Shown piece after piece: positions 23,366 to 35,345 of a DNA stretch of 64,000 nucleotides (within the stretch, counting starts at the first letter, position 1; every line of letters starts with the position of its first letter). The DNA comes from Trichaptum fuscoviolaceum (taxonomy: Eukaryota > Basidiomycota > Agaricomycetes > Hymenochaetales > Trichaptaceae), in assembly GCA_910574455.1 (NCBI GenBank), contig CAJSYZ010000012.1, positions 551,317 through 615,316 on the forward strand, in the 5' to 3' direction. The translations under genes and the position numbers were made by a program. The notes under the pieces were generated by a model. It was not told the origin of the DNA and did not search any database. It saw nothing but the letters and a program-made list of their open reading frames with translations.

Positions 23366-24635
23366 ATGCCTAACTTCACGCAGTTCCCTATCTTAAATCC
23401 AAACAATTCTTTGGCTTACCTTCCACCAGGCATCGCATCCCAATTGGAAGTGTACAGGTATTTTGTGGTCTCTTCAGCTGCAGTACGTATCTCTTACATT
23501 TGTTGATTTTTCTCTGTTGAATTTAATTTCTGGTAGGCATATGGATGGGACTTGCTTTCGAACACCCGTGCGCATTATAGGCTCCTCTTTCGTTACCGTA
23601 CTAGCACTGCAACTGTTGCCTACTTCGTTTCGATGTGAGTACTTTGATCTAACGCAGATAGTATGAACTCATTTATCACACGATGAAGCCTGGCAACAAC
23701 CATCTTCGTTTTCGGGTGTCTCGTATTTCACGGTAAGCTTATGTTAGTGTCAGTATACAGGAAGCCAGCAGCTCAGTGTCATGCCCATTGTCTCTATAGT
23801 CGCTGCCGTCGACAGTTGTGAGACAGTTAGGGTTGTGCTTGTCGCCAGCTACCCTATAGCCATTCCGGCGTCATCCTTCCTTTTCCTTCTGCGAGTGCGT
23901 GCTGTCTTTGCAGCTGAGCCTGTCATACAACGGTTCTTCTCCGTCCTTTGGCTTGGCGTCCTGGGTTCTGCTCTAACGTTCCCATTTGCTCTGCACGGCG
24001 CTCATATTGGCCCAACAAAGTACTGCATAAACACGAACACTCAGTCATTTGCATCGGTTGGACAAATTGGCGCGACGATATATGATTCGTTAGTTTTTCT
24101 GGCCATCTCTTGGCGCCTGTCAAGCGACTCGATGGAGGGGTCGACGCCCCGAGAGAGAATGGGTGCCTTCTTCGGGGGCAAGGCACTTCCAGCTTTATCG
24201 AGAGGCTTACTTCAGGGGGGTCAGGTTTATTATCTGTGAGCTATTTAGATAGGACCCAAGGGTGGGGCACTAACTATCTCTATATTCTACAGCATTAGTG
24301 TGTGCGGGCACGTTACAGCCATTGTGATGCTGACGACCTCTTCCGTACCCCCGCTATATCACGCTATACTAACCACGCCCGTTGCTGCTCTGATGAATGC
24401 CATGGCCTGTAGAGTCTTTCGGAACATCAAGTTTGGAGACTATTTGGAGGAAATTTCCACGTTGCCAACATCCATGTTTTCTCCACCGCACACCTCGAGC
24501 TCAGGCAAACCAGAAGCACATCTAAGTGACGAAAGAAGCCGATCGATCGCGCAGATTATCTTCCATCCGGAACCAATGGATTCATTCAAGGTGGATTCAA
24601 TGTGGAATTCTGCGAGCAATAAACACGAACTTTGA
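23366..24635 (+). CDS. seven-transmembrane protein, DUF6533-like
   Basis: A multi-pass membrane protein of the type very common in Agaricomycetes (DUF6533-containing). After an N-terminal polar segment, the splices give AYGWDLLSNTRAHYRLLFRY (the WDxLxx-E/HYRLL signature), YFVSILATTIFVFGCLVFH, ETVRVVLVASYPIAIPASSF, LFLLRVRAVFA and further hydrophobic runs. The tail is cytosolic and Ser-rich (SRSIAQIIFHPEP). Exons are about 23366-23482, 23537-23,634, a short exon at about 23,688-23,731, 23,761-24,237 and 24,295-24635; some internal boundaries are approximate. Function is unknown. The family has been likened to receptors, but no ligand is established. Confidence 0.7.
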
Positions 24636-25384
24636 TATACGTACATGTATTTCTATAAAACTCTTTCATTTCTGCTGGACCGTGCGTTGTCCTTCAGCCG
24701 TATCGTAGCAAGGAGGCAATCCCAGTGACAAAACTATAGTCTGGGTACTTGGGCCAATGATCATATCAAAGTCAATGATCAATGATAGGTTATGATACAG
24801 GATGGAAGCTGAATGCAAGTTGGCGCGGAGCCGAGCGGTGCCTAGGCCCTGTGATGCCAGATCATGATCCCGAACAGACGTGCCAGTGCCAGCCTGAGTG
24901 TGACTCCGAGTCTGTGACTAATTCTTAGTTTGTCGGCATCAGCCGCATCACAAACTTTACTACTGACTTTACTACTGAAACTTTACTACAGTTTGGAGTG
25001 GATAGTATCGATCTCCCTAGATACAAGTCGTGGATTGATGTGCAACTGCTGACACCAAAATCTGATGGGAACTAGTTTGACCTTTGAGTACTTCTGCTTG
25101 TATTATATACATGTGCGAGAACTCCAGAGTCCAGACGACCGAAAACCCGAAGATGACTAGAGTCAGTACTAGCATCTACGAAATTGTTTGCAGGCGAAAC
25201 GGGATGAGCGGCACCCAGGATGAAGTGAACTTTAAGTTCCTCTCGCAACAGCTCAAAGTAGAGAATATGTTCAACGAAGACGTTAACGTTCAGGTATTGA
25301 GCTGGTTCTTTAGAGATAAATATATATCCACTGAGTTTCGTCACATTCAAATGTAATACATACATACATGCACTAGCTCCGCTA
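24636..25384. other. intergenic downstream of both flanking genes
   Basis: A short TTTACTACTGA repeat lies at about 24,955-24,990. Open stretches on both strands at 25,072-25,365 have passable composition (plus strand: FLSQQLKVENMFNEDVNVQV), but no start context, splice partner or known domain supports either. Confidence 0.4.
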
Positions 25385-25985
25385 GTCCGATTGCTGATCG
25401 CTATCCTTATCCACCATGTTCTCCAAGGTCTGTTGTTCCTACACTGTTGTCAATGTAAGCACTTGGACACTGAACCCTGGCGCGATGTACGTCAAGGTTT
25501 GGTTGCCAATAAATGGCGAAGTTACGGGAACGACTGTCGTAGGTGCCGCTGGAGTGTTACTGGCAGTGGCAGCACCGACTAAGACCTCCGCAGTGGCACT
25601 TGAAGAAACACTAGTCGGCAACTCGAAAATGATAGTGGCGGCATCCGCAACTGTGTTCGAGATCTAAAGGACCGGGTCAGTCTCTAGATTCTAGCGTACT
25701 GGGGGTGGGTGAATGATCGTCACCTTTATGAATATTTGATTGGTCGTAGTATCGCGGGTGATGCTCCAGAACACTGTACCCGTACTCGAGGGGAGTGTGC
25801 TAGGCAGATATTCGGTGCCCTTACTCAGGCTGAACATCTGTAGATGGAATACTTGGTAGGGAGAACAATGGCTCGTTGAGCTATACGTACCTTCTGAACG
25901 TAGTAGCTAGTTAAAGATACACATTCGAGGCACTACGACAATAGTAAGTTAGAGTGAGTAAGATATAAGTGCATAACCATACTCG
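25385..25985. repeat. right arm of the long inverted duplication
   Basis: This is the reverse complement of bases 1-600, with scattered substitutions and single-base indels. It includes the last exons and introns of the GH51 gene and about 50 bp beyond its stop codon. The most important difference is a base missing at 25,910/25,911 relative to the left arm. Confidence 0.85.
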
Positions 25986-28668
25986 AAGGAAATCAGGTTT
26001 GGTGTCTAATTCGAAGAAAAATGAGTGCTTGGATTGACCGAAGTGAGAACATCAACATACCCACTGGGAGTCGTTTATATTCTGTGGGTGCCGAGATTAG
26101 TCAGAAGGCAGTCTTGGAAGTGTACGATGGGTTACGAACCTGCAAGAGAGGTGCATAAGATGCTGCAAATACTATATCCGCATTTCTCTCAAATCCGGTC
26201 ATGAATGCCGCTTCGCCAGCCGATCCTATAGATATAAATTATTAGTACCAAACGTTGTTGCAACTATAAGATATACATAGACTAACCTTCCATCACTGGG
26301 AATGCAAACCGACCATCAGAGGCGGATGACATTGCAGCGTATTCTCCCTGTTCATGTCAGCCTGCATTCGAGATATTGAAGGCGCTTGCATGTACCTCAA
26401 AGAATTTCGTGCCATCCCGCTACAAGAAAGACTCAACAAATTGCTCCAACAATATCGTCAAATTAAACTTACCTCAAAAGAGTCGTACATAAAAGAATTC
26501 TGGGCAAACCAAGCTAGTCGTGGGTCAGCAATCGTGCATAAATGACAGCAACTGGGTCAGGCTTACTAGGGGTTTGGTAGACGTGAATGTCGTAGAGCTG
26601 GGGTGTTGGAGTAAGTATTGGGCTAAAAGCTGTTGTTGTCGCAAGGAATTCTTGTTTTCTCGTGTAAGTAGATACACATCTTCGCTGCCAAGTTACTCAC
26701 GAAGCTGTGGGAAAGCTGCACTGAGATTGCCCACAAAATCTGCCCAACGATATGCCGAATATGTGTCTGCTGCAACGAAGTCCTCATTACCAATCTCAAC
26801 CCACTGAAGACTGTATGGCTGTGGGTGCCCCAAGGAAGCACGGAGGGCAGCTAGGCTACTGTGTCACTCCGTTGTTACACGCTGATGCATCATACCTCTT
26901 ACCGGCATCACTATCAGCTGGATCGCCGATAACAAAGTTGATCTGTACCGAAAAGATCAATATTAAGCACGTAATGACAATGGAACGTGACGAGAACCTG
27001 GTCTATTGCTGCTTGAATATAGGGTGCCAGCTCAGACTCCGGGACTGTTCCTCCAAACGAAAAGCCTAGATAATGTAGCATGAACACAAAACTATCAGTG
27101 TCGTAGAGCTAACATACCTGCCCAAACAGCCATGATGGGCTGCATACCGACATCTTCAATGAAGTCAAGATATTCTTTCAAGCCTAGGCCACTATATCAC
27201 CCGGATTAGACAGTCCACATCTCAGATGACCAATACGCACTCCGTGTTAATGTATCCCCAGTCGCCTAATCGGCCTGGGCGTTCTGTGAGAGGACCGACT
27301 GTATTATTCCAAATCCACCTCTGATCGATGGATTGCCCCTGTATCGACATTCAGAACCAGAATTTCAGTATAAAGGGAACAAATCATTACTTCCTATATA
27401 TTCCCGCAATCAGTATTCAACTTTCTGAAGAAAATGAAGTACAAACAATATTGTTTCCTCCCGGGAAACGGAAGAACCCAGGCTTCATGTCGGCTAGGGC
27501 CTTGGAGAGGAGATAATCAGCTGTAGCATGGCATTAATAAGTAAAAAAAGGGGAAACCTGGCCAAGGTCCATTCGAATTCCATTCGGCCTATTGTTAAAT
27601 GTAGGAGGGAACAGTGAAAACAATGCAAAATAAGCAGTGTCTCCCGTAGCCTTATCACCATCAAGGGTGACTTGGAAACTATTGTCCGTGTCACTGGCAG
27701 ATGCTGTAGGCTTGAGCTGCACTGAAAACTGCGTCCAGTCAGTCGCAGTTGCAGCCTGAGCGATGATGGAGCCCGAAGCCAACACAGCCCCGCTGCTTGA
27801 CACGAGTGAAGCTGTCAAACTACCGTTGAACGTCGAGGTTGGTGAGAACTTGAAGAAGAAAGAGGCATCGTAGGTCCATGACGCGTTGACGTTTATACCT
27901 GTCGGGAAGAATCGATACAACGTTAGTATCGTTGTAGATAAAGGTACTGTAGTTGGAGTAAGCAAACCAAAGTATCCCGTATTGGCAACTCCGATGGGAG
28001 TGGTGATAGCAGCAGGTGCTACGACCTGCAGAGAGTTCGGCAGGGCTTGCGACAACGGAGTTACGTTATCGACAACACTGATTTGCGCGCCATTCACCGC
28101 AGACCATGATGCGAGGGCAGCAGATGTTCCTGTTGTGACGGTCAATCAAGAATGAACCATCATTACCCGTACGGAAAGTCATACCCGGTGTTACTTGTTG
28201 GAAGGCGCGGTTTTGAAGCACTTCAATAAAGTAATGAATAATCTAGACATTAATGGATGTTGGTCAATCACTTACTCTCTGCATACAACCCTCCATCCCC
28301 GCTCTACATAATGACTCCTTAGTTCTGAGTGGTATGTGGCCATCAAACACTTACGAACTAGTCAAAGTTACGTTAGGGCGATAGATAAGCATGTGCTTCG
28401 CTACTCACATTGATATCCTTTTTGCCACAGTTCATCCAAGTTCAGAATCGTTGCAAAATGAAATGCAAGGTTTCATACCTCGAACATGAAGCCATCTGAA
28501 AGGAATTGGAGTCGTAAGCGATGTGAACTATAACCATATGCAACACAGCGACGTACATAATGAATCCGGGATAGAGTGGCTAGCGGTGCCATTAATGACG
28601 ACCGTGAAGTTAGCAGCCTGAACCACTGCCGCCAAAGCTGAGAGGAAAAGAGCCCTTGTCGACACCAT
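25439..28668 (-). pseudogene. alpha-L-arabinofuranosidase GH51, full length but with a 1-base deletion near the 3' end
   Basis: A complete GH51 gene with more than 12 exons. The start at 28,668 begins a signal peptide (MVSTRALFLSALAAVVQA). Joined exons read SIPDSLYGFMFEDIN, LLQNRAFQQ-type NRAF block, RFPGGNN, QRWIWNNTVGPLTERPGRLG, GLKEYLDFIEDVGMQPIMAV and EIGNEDF. The Glu of GNE is the acid/base, and the second catalytic Glu is expected in the later GEYA/PVMEGS region. Every junction restores a family motif. In exon SNVYLSTSYYVQK the left-hand copy has CTTTCAACT, but this copy has CTTTAACT (25,910/25,911). This shifts the frame and creates a stop right after VYL, removing about 120 C-terminal residues, most of the beta-sandwich. 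Unless this is a sequencing error, the copy is newly inactivated or truncated. The remaining 3' exons stay open to 25,439. Confidence 0.82.
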
Positions 28669-30184
28669 TTTTGTGCGAGTGAGTTCACGACATACCGATC
28701 TGAACAAGAAAGCATTTTATACACCTCGCAGTTGCATGCTGCGGCCCGCTCGTACATGTGTGGAGTTATCAGGTACCATGGAACGGTACGACGGAAGCTG
28801 TTTCGCTTTCGCAAGTATGTTGCACACGCGATAGTATGGTGGACTGGTGAATACAAGAATGTCACAATTCTAACATGTGAGGTCTCGTGAATCTTCTGCG
28901 GACCGCAGCCCTTGTATTGTTGAAGCCAGATGACAGCATTGATGCATTCGATCTTTCTACCCAAGGAAAACATAGGGACCGAAGGGGTGCAATCTTCCCG
29001 AACGAGAAAGATACACAATCCGACAAAAGATGGCAGACCGTTGCTTGCCAGCGAAAAGCGGCCCGCGAGTGTCATATAAGTGGAGAGACAAGAGATCAGC
29101 CTTCTCAGAGAGCCGTTTGATCGAATTATGACATAGCCAGGGCGAAACCATATCAGGGTATCTTTGTTCCTGTGAGAAGCAAGGAAAGAACCCATTCTCG
29201 CGAGACTGAAAGTAAGAAACACCCAATCACAAAGACCTCAGCGAGGAGTTCGCCTTTGTCGTGAGTACTAATCCTAACATAGTTACTTGGGTATTCTATA
29301 AAAGCAGTAATGTAGTCCCTTCAAACTTGAAACTCGTTAGAGGGCAATGGATCACTTACCAAGCTCTTTGTGTCAATTTTCACGAAGTTACTCGGCTGGA
29401 AATCATAGTGTGCACAAAAGTGAGAAGCTAGGCATCAAAGCACCTCTCTACTAGACTCTACTAGAGTCGTTGCGGAAAGGAGGGGCCGCTTCTGTTCCTT
29501 CCCAGCAGCCCTTGAACTGGCACAAGGAAGTTTGTATAATTACACAGTATCACATGTTGCCCGTGTCTGTTGGTGCCTGAGCCAGCGGGATCTTCGAGAT
29601 TTGTCACTCGTCAGTAGTAGTCTTGGAAGCCTGAAGGGATATCCAGAGATCCCGACCTCAAAAGGTGCATCCATCACATGAAGACACTTGGACAAGAGAT
29701 GATAGAGAAGAGGAGAGAGGGCAAGTTGAAAAATCTTGAGCCCGTCTCGGCTCGGACTCGGTGCCGCCTGACTAGAAGTCACGGTCGCACGATTACGTGT
29801 AATTCCGAAATAGCAGTTACGTCACGCACTGCCAGTGGTCAGATTTGATCCGTATGTCGGCATTGCGTCACACCTTCCGTATCGGGGTGTTTTTTGACAT
29901 TCGAAGTTCTCGGCACCGCCGGCAGTCCGGAAGAGGACTTCCAGACACGACTTAAAAGGTGCACTCTGTCCTGCTGCAAAATGAGGCTCAGTAAGAGGTA
30001 GCTAATTGGGGACCCAGTAACAGAAAATAATAGGGAATTGTGGACGGAAACATAAATTGAAAAGTCAACATTTGTGCAAAACATGAACTACCCGGTAGCA
30101 CTCACTTAAGTAACAATTCGACCGTGCCATCTCTGCGGTGTAATGATATTTCTGATATGTGAGGCTTTAAGTCGGGTAAGCGTG
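28669..30184. other. intergenic; GH51 promoter side, no gene accepted
   Basis: Open stretches on the minus strand at 28,900-29,220 and 29,540-29,782 lack start or splice support. A GCACTGCCAGTGG palindromic motif occurs at about 29,826-29,838. Confidence 0.45.
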
Positions 30185-31392
30185 TCAAGCTGGTTCGCCA
30201 TGCATCATATCATTCACAAGATCTAACAATGCTTGAATATTTGTACACTGAGTCAGCAGTGCAGCGCGTATAATGATCATCTCTCTTTCTTCAAAGAAAG
30301 GTAAGAGTCTATTCTTCGACCTGCAATTGATATATTCAGTAGTTCCATCATCCTCAGGATTATCAGTCATGGGTACAATTTGTGTCCTGTCCATGAAATA
30401 GTGTTCGCCCGATGGTCTTTCAATGGCTGCCACTTCACCATCCTATATGATATGGTACTATCAGCAATGGTCTTTGAGGATAAAAGTCACTCACCTCAAG
30501 ATTGTAACCAAGTAAAGGATCCTCGATCAGGCGGGCCTCCACCTCACGCAATGCGCAGAGAAGTGCTTTAGCATCGCTGTATTCTCCTTCCCAGCAAGCT
30601 CTAATCACAGACGATAGACGCGGGTCAACTGTGTCAGTAATCGGTGGGTGCTGAATTGCAGTAGAATCCGCATAAAGCGAGTTGACTTCATCAGGGTCAA
30701 GTTCCTTGTAAGGAACATTTGCATCCATAATGCTCAGCATGAGCGTCCCGAATGCAAATATATCGTCTTGCTCGCTGAATTGGACGGCTTTCGTACAGTC
30801 CTCGCGGTCTACCAGCCAATAGAAAGGTGGCATTCCCCAAGCAAGTAGTCCTGATCCATCGATTCCGCTCCCTCCGAAGTCGCAGAGTTTCGCGTCAAGC
30901 GATTCCATTATGAGGATATTTGATGGTGCCAAGTTTCCGTGTATGACTCCCTTGGAATGGATGAAAAGCAACGCCTCTGCGATTTGCAGTATCCAGCGAG
31001 ATCGAAGATGAACAGGCGAAAGGTGGTAGAAGCCCCAGTACATATGTGGGAATGGAGGAAAGATCCGCTCTTTCCAACTTCGGCCAGATTAGCCCTTTCT
31101 CGTCCTTCGTCGTACCATAAAACCCAATAATAGAGGGATGTGATCGTAGGCGATTGAAGAATTGCACCTCCCTCACCATACATTCACGTTGATCTGCGTC
31201 ATGAGGCACCTTGAGGACAAACGGTCGGCCGACTCCATAGACGTCCGCTACAATCGCCGTAAATCCCATACCCATGGAGAAGGGTAGACCTTCATCCTTC
31301 GGGGTGCACTCGAAAGTGTCGCAATGAAGTGGCTTGCTGCACAATAGCATAGGATCAGGGAGAAAAGAGGTTTGCGTGGGTGATGCCTCCAT
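30185..31392 (-). pseudogene. protein kinase-like gene with HGN catalytic loop and a frameshift
   Basis: A eukaryotic protein-kinase fold is clear. The glycine loop MGMGFTAIV lies at residues ~40-50, the ATP-binding Lys is in FVLKVPHD, and the aC region is EVQFFNRLRSHPSIIGFYG. The later part has RWILQIAEALLFIHSKG, VIHGNLAPSNILI and LCDFGGS. The catalytic-loop HRD is HGN here: the Asp that acts as base is Asn, so even an intact product may be a pseudokinase. The N-terminal part (31,392 to about 31,050) and the rest (from about 31,080 to 30,495) are in different frames, with no room for a normal intron without losing the RWILQIAEA helix. A one- or two-base indel near 31,030-31,090 is likely. 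A clean intron at 30,443-30,494 joins the last exon (DGEVAAIERP to 30,185). Confidence 0.7.
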
Positions 31393-32002
31393 GGATTGCG
31401 AGGTGGTGCTTGCTCTTCGATGTCAAAGTAGGCGATCATAACCTTTGCGTACCGGGAGCACCGTCACTAAATATCTTCGATCCTAGTAAGCGTATGTCAA
31501 ACCAACTCTGATACTCCGCTCCGAGATGACCGGTTGCAGGCGTAAAACAATAGAAAGGTAGTCATTCCACTTTGAGGCCTAAAGAGGGTAAAAGTGAACA
31601 AATAGCGTCACAAGTTACTGATACGCGCCACATATTCAAGAGACAAGGCTTTTGATGGTGGATACTGCTAGCCCAAACCGTTCATGTGCCTTTGTAGCTC
31701 AGTACAGTCGATAGAATTTGGTTTTCGCGTATGAAATGGATATTATTGTCCGAAAGCGAAGAACAAGATACTGCCTAATAGTAATGGATCAGGGTCATCA
31801 CTCACAGAGAAAATGTCTTAGTGTGTCCCCACCTTCACGAATACTCTTCTGAGAAAGCGGCAACTTAAGATGTGTTGCATGTAAGGTATAAATAAGAGCT
31901 GGAAGGATGCGACTCACTACTTCTCTATTGCCTTACGGTCTGCTGGTCAGATATCCTATAATAATTCCCTCACACTCTTTTAATATTCTTTAATACCACA
32001 CA
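31393..32002. other. intergenic between divergent genes
   Basis: It contains a TATA-like GTATAAATAAG at about 31,886-31,896 followed by CT-rich sequence, a good core promoter for a plus-strand transcript starting near 31,920. Confidence 0.5.
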
Positions 32003-32340
32003 ATGTTCTCCCGAGTCTCCGCTGTATCCATGCATGGGAACGAGAAGTCAAACACGCGAAGGCTGAACCATTTTCGAGACGGTCATTGTGTATCCGCTGC
32101 GAGGAAGTTCACCAACTCCAGGTCAGGACTCAGAGTATGTATGACGTACCTGAGCCAGGTCAACCTCCCTATCATCATCTGGAACGGAGACTTATCATCC
32201 TGGGCACGTCCAAATGCCATCCAGCAGTTCGTGTGGAGGCCGTCTCGCTGGTAAATACTGTATGCTATATCTATGATTTTACGGACTCAACATTTTTCCA
32301 GCTGACGTTCTGAAGAAACGATTGATGGATGCGGCACGTT
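32003..32340 (+). pseudogene. unrecognised small gene or remnant behind a good promoter
   Basis: An ATG at 32,003 follows the TATA box and opens MFSRVSAVSM, which looks like the start of a signal peptide. The expected hydrophobic core never comes. In another frame the stretch from about 32,025 to 32,249 is open and protein-like (RCEEVHQLQVRTQSMYDVPE, HHLERRLIILGTSKCHPA). An intron from 32,250 to about 32,305 joins it in phase to a last exon KRLMDAARFGG ending at TAG near 32,340. No ATG in that frame fits the promoter. I suspect a frameshift near the start or a remnant. No family recognised. Confidence 0.3.
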
Positions 32341-32984
32341 TTGGCGGTTAGGAGGGTGTGGAATTAGCACCAGCTCGTGTTATGAATTCATTGTACTCTT
32401 GCTTCTTTGTATCTGAAGAGAGTTACTTCTCTGTGGCAAGTCTAGGACCTAGAAAGACAGCAGGTGAGGCTCGGAAGATGACAGTTATATCGTATATGCC
32501 ATATGAGGTTTGAGGACTTGAGTTCCTTGAGCATCGTTTGATTGTACACGTGCCGGGAATATCATGAGTGCTTCGTGAATCGTGATGGAGGTCGCAAGAA
32601 GAGTACTGTCCTCGCAGTCACGCATAGTACACTTGCATACTAGTAGTGACGCCTGACTCGTGCACGTGTCACAGCGCATAAATCACGTTGATGGACTCAC
32701 TTATCTCCCTCACCCAGATTTATTCCAAGAAAAATGCTCTTGAACTTTGACGTTATCATATTGTGCATTGAACTACGGATCAGAAGGTACATCTTTCAGT
32801 TTTTGGTAGCAGTTGATACTATACGTCCATGGATTTCAAGCGAAAATCTGAAGGGCAGGACAATGGTAATGACTGTTACGCAGGAAAATCTGGCGCATTA
32901 TTCAAGTCAGCAAAGCGTATTTCCATGACGATTCAAGATATATACGAACCGTTTGACGTGTCGAATAGCTGTAAAGCACCGGTC
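32341..32984. other. intergenic, nothing recognised
   Basis: Short open stretches on both strands lack coding features. Confidence 0.5.
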
Positions 32985-33722
32985 TCAGACTTGTCCGTTG
33001 CTGCTGGCAACACTGAGCACGCGATCCTCCCAATGTCGAGTCTTGGTGTGACGTTCTAGAGCATGCTTGCGAATGAACTCGCGATTACATCCCTCGTATG
33101 GACATGCATATTCTTTGCGGCGTCGCGTGGAGAGATGCGTCTCCTTGTGCACCTTCAGGTTGTATGCGCGCGAATACCACTTCGAGCACCTGTCGCACAC
33201 ATATTTCTTGTGATGATTGTTCAGGGATGCGCTGCCATCAGGTCTAGTGGGCTTTCCAATAGGAAGGTTATAGGAATCTACCGATGACAGTAACGGGAGA
33301 ATGGGCTCAGTAAGGCCGCCATCGGTGGGAACAGGGGTTTGGAAGTTGATCTGCGGCTGTTCCGATGAGTGTACTTGGACTTCTATGCTTCCGTACGACT
33401 GGTAATTAGGAAGCGACGTTGATTGAAGAAAGTAGTCAAGTCCAGAGAAGGGAGAATAAACAGAAATCATATGCCGCTCAAGAGGCAAAGGCGGAAGGAT
33501 CCCAAGTGATCCCAGATTTTGCTCCTCGTAGATGGAACCATGGCCCAGGCCATTGCAGAAAAGCGAGTGTTCGGCATAACTGTGTTTTAGGTATGTGTCG
33601 TCAGAAAAGCCTGAGGACTGCGTTTCCGCCAGAAAATCATCGGAGGGACTGATAGGGAGATGCTGGTCCGTCATGTCGAAGGGGAAACTTGTGAGACTGG
33701 ATTCCCGTAGCTCAGACAGCAT
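32985..33722 (-). CDS. C2H2 zinc-finger protein, two fingers, putative transcription factor
   Basis: A single-exon gene of 245 residues. The N-terminal 165 residues are Ser/Pro/Gln-rich with several FSGLDYF and DDFLAE type acidic-aromatic patches, as in activation regions. Two classical C2H2 fingers follow. The first is YVCDRCSKWYSRAYNLKVHK with Cys-x2-Cys and His-x3-His. The second starts YACPYEGCNREF with Cys-x4-Cys and ends HALERHTKTRH with His-x4-His. A short linker with basic residues (STRRRKEYA) lies between. Fungal proteins of this plan are usually sequence-specific regulators. The target is unknown, and no neighbouring gene suggests one. The ATG at 33,722 is the first in frame and is followed by no intron. 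Confidence 0.8.
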   Translation of the reverse strand: MLSELRESSLTSFPFDMTDQHLPISPSDDFLAETQSSGFSDDTYLKHSYAEHSLFCNGLGHGSIYEEQNLGSLGILPPLPLERHMISVYSPFSGLDYFLQSTSLPNYQSYGSIEVQVHSSEQPQINFQTPVPTDGGLTEPILPLLSSVDSYNLPIGKPTRPDGSASLNNHHKKYVCDRCSKWYSRAYNLKVHKETHLSTRRRKEYACPYEGCNREFIRKHALERHTKTRHWEDRVLSVASSNGQV

Positions 33723-35345
33723 TTATCTGTCGGCGGAAAGAAGTCAGCTCATCCCAATCAAGAACGCACAGCAAAATTGTGTTGCTTGGTGGCTTTCTGA
33801 CTTTGTTTCCCAATTATAGAACCGGATCGTAGGGACAGCGCCCGCCGAGAGGCTGAACGCGATGAAGAAGCTCATTGAGAAGTGATAAGTGCTCATCACC
33901 GCGCGGCGAACCCAAATATCGAGAACAGAGACGTTATGGAAAAGAATGTGATCGAGTATGGACTCTTTTCAAGAATAGGCGGCGGCGGAAATACGGAGAG
34001 AACTAACGACGAACAATAGGGGCAGGCGATGAGCATAGGTTTAAGATTGTTGGCTGCAATATCGTACTCAACGCTTCGCGAAGGCTCTTCGATTAGTATC
34101 GAAGACTTAATAGATCCGATCGTGGTCTCACGATGCACAGCATTGATAGTTAACGGTCTTCAGTTTATGGGCCCTCCTCAAAGAGGCGGTGCGTCCGCCA
34201 GGAAACAACAGCCTCAAGGAAGGCTTTGTATCGCATTGCAATGAAACACTATCTCATAAGGATCATTAACCTATGTTTCCGTTAGCAAAACACTGTCAGG
34301 GATAGATGAAGGCGAACATGATAGGTGCTCATCAATCGCCATCGCCAGTGTATTCATAGAGCATGGGCCCATCAGAGGCCCGTACCACCTGAAGATGTAG
34401 TAGCTCGATAGATTTCTCAAAACGCTCAGCGCCGGGCTTTCGAAGGATTGAGATCAAGAAGAAATTACTGGGAATCCGTTTCGAACCATCGCTCCTAGCG
34501 CCTGCCGAGTCGGACTATCGAATTTACCGGGCTTCCATCCGCACCATGGATTCATTGTTCTCTATGTATGAAGCGTCCTCCTATCCTCCTTTCGTCTTCT
34601 ACTTGGGAGATTAAGTAGCCATTAGTTGTGCAAGAATTCGGAAGTCAGAAACGCCACAAAGGCAGTCGTTACTACCAATGTGAACCCTGTCAGTTTCTGA
34701 AAGCATTACTTCATTGAATGATACTCGATAGTATTGTCGAGCTTGATAAAGATACTGAAGATAACTCTCAGTGAGGATGGTCATTTGAAGTGAGAATGGT
34801 GGCCGCTAGCTATAGTGTCTGTGTAAAGGATGAAAAGATTATCCCAGGTTCGAAAGTGCCACCCTGCACGGCGATTGCCACTTCGGGATTTTCTGTCTTA
34901 TCCAATGAACACAGAATAACTAGAATTTATTTGAGGTACGTGTCCGATAACAAATCAGATTGTAAAGTTGCATGGCTAAGGTCATAGTATCACAAAAATA
35001 CGGTCGACATCTTCCTTGTGGATCCCAGTGGCCGTCACGGTTGAAGTCGCGGTGTCCAAAAGGAAAAATCAAAATGAAATTGGACCCGCAGTTTTCTTTG
35101 ACGACGACATTGCAGAGCAGAGCCACACCGGCTCTGCGAAGATGCATCCAAGAGACCGAAGGATGTTGGAGGACTACGATGGCATCCTATGAAAGGCTCA
35201 GCGATGGCAATGGTACGTTGGTGCCGGTTTTCGGTTTTAGAGCCTCGTCGTTCCTTCGTGGCCTTAGACATCGTATTCAACGATGACGCCAGTCTCCTAT
35301 CGTATACGGGCTGGCCCGGCTAGTCTTCCACTCGCCTCGCGAGGC
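33723..35345. other. intergenic, no gene accepted
   Basis: Open stretches at 33,896-34,138 (minus), 34,920-35,147 (minus) and 34,972-35,286 (plus) were examined. None has a start context, splice partner or domain. Near 35,310-35,350 a palindromic GCCTCGCGAGGC sequence is present. Confidence 0.45.

Noticed and set aside
26000..26060. An apparent TAG stop in place of the conserved Trp in the 25.4-28.7 kb GH51 gene
   Set aside because: The TAG is the acceptor of an intron; splicing gives NINDSQW followed by TPNLISF, so it is not a mutation.
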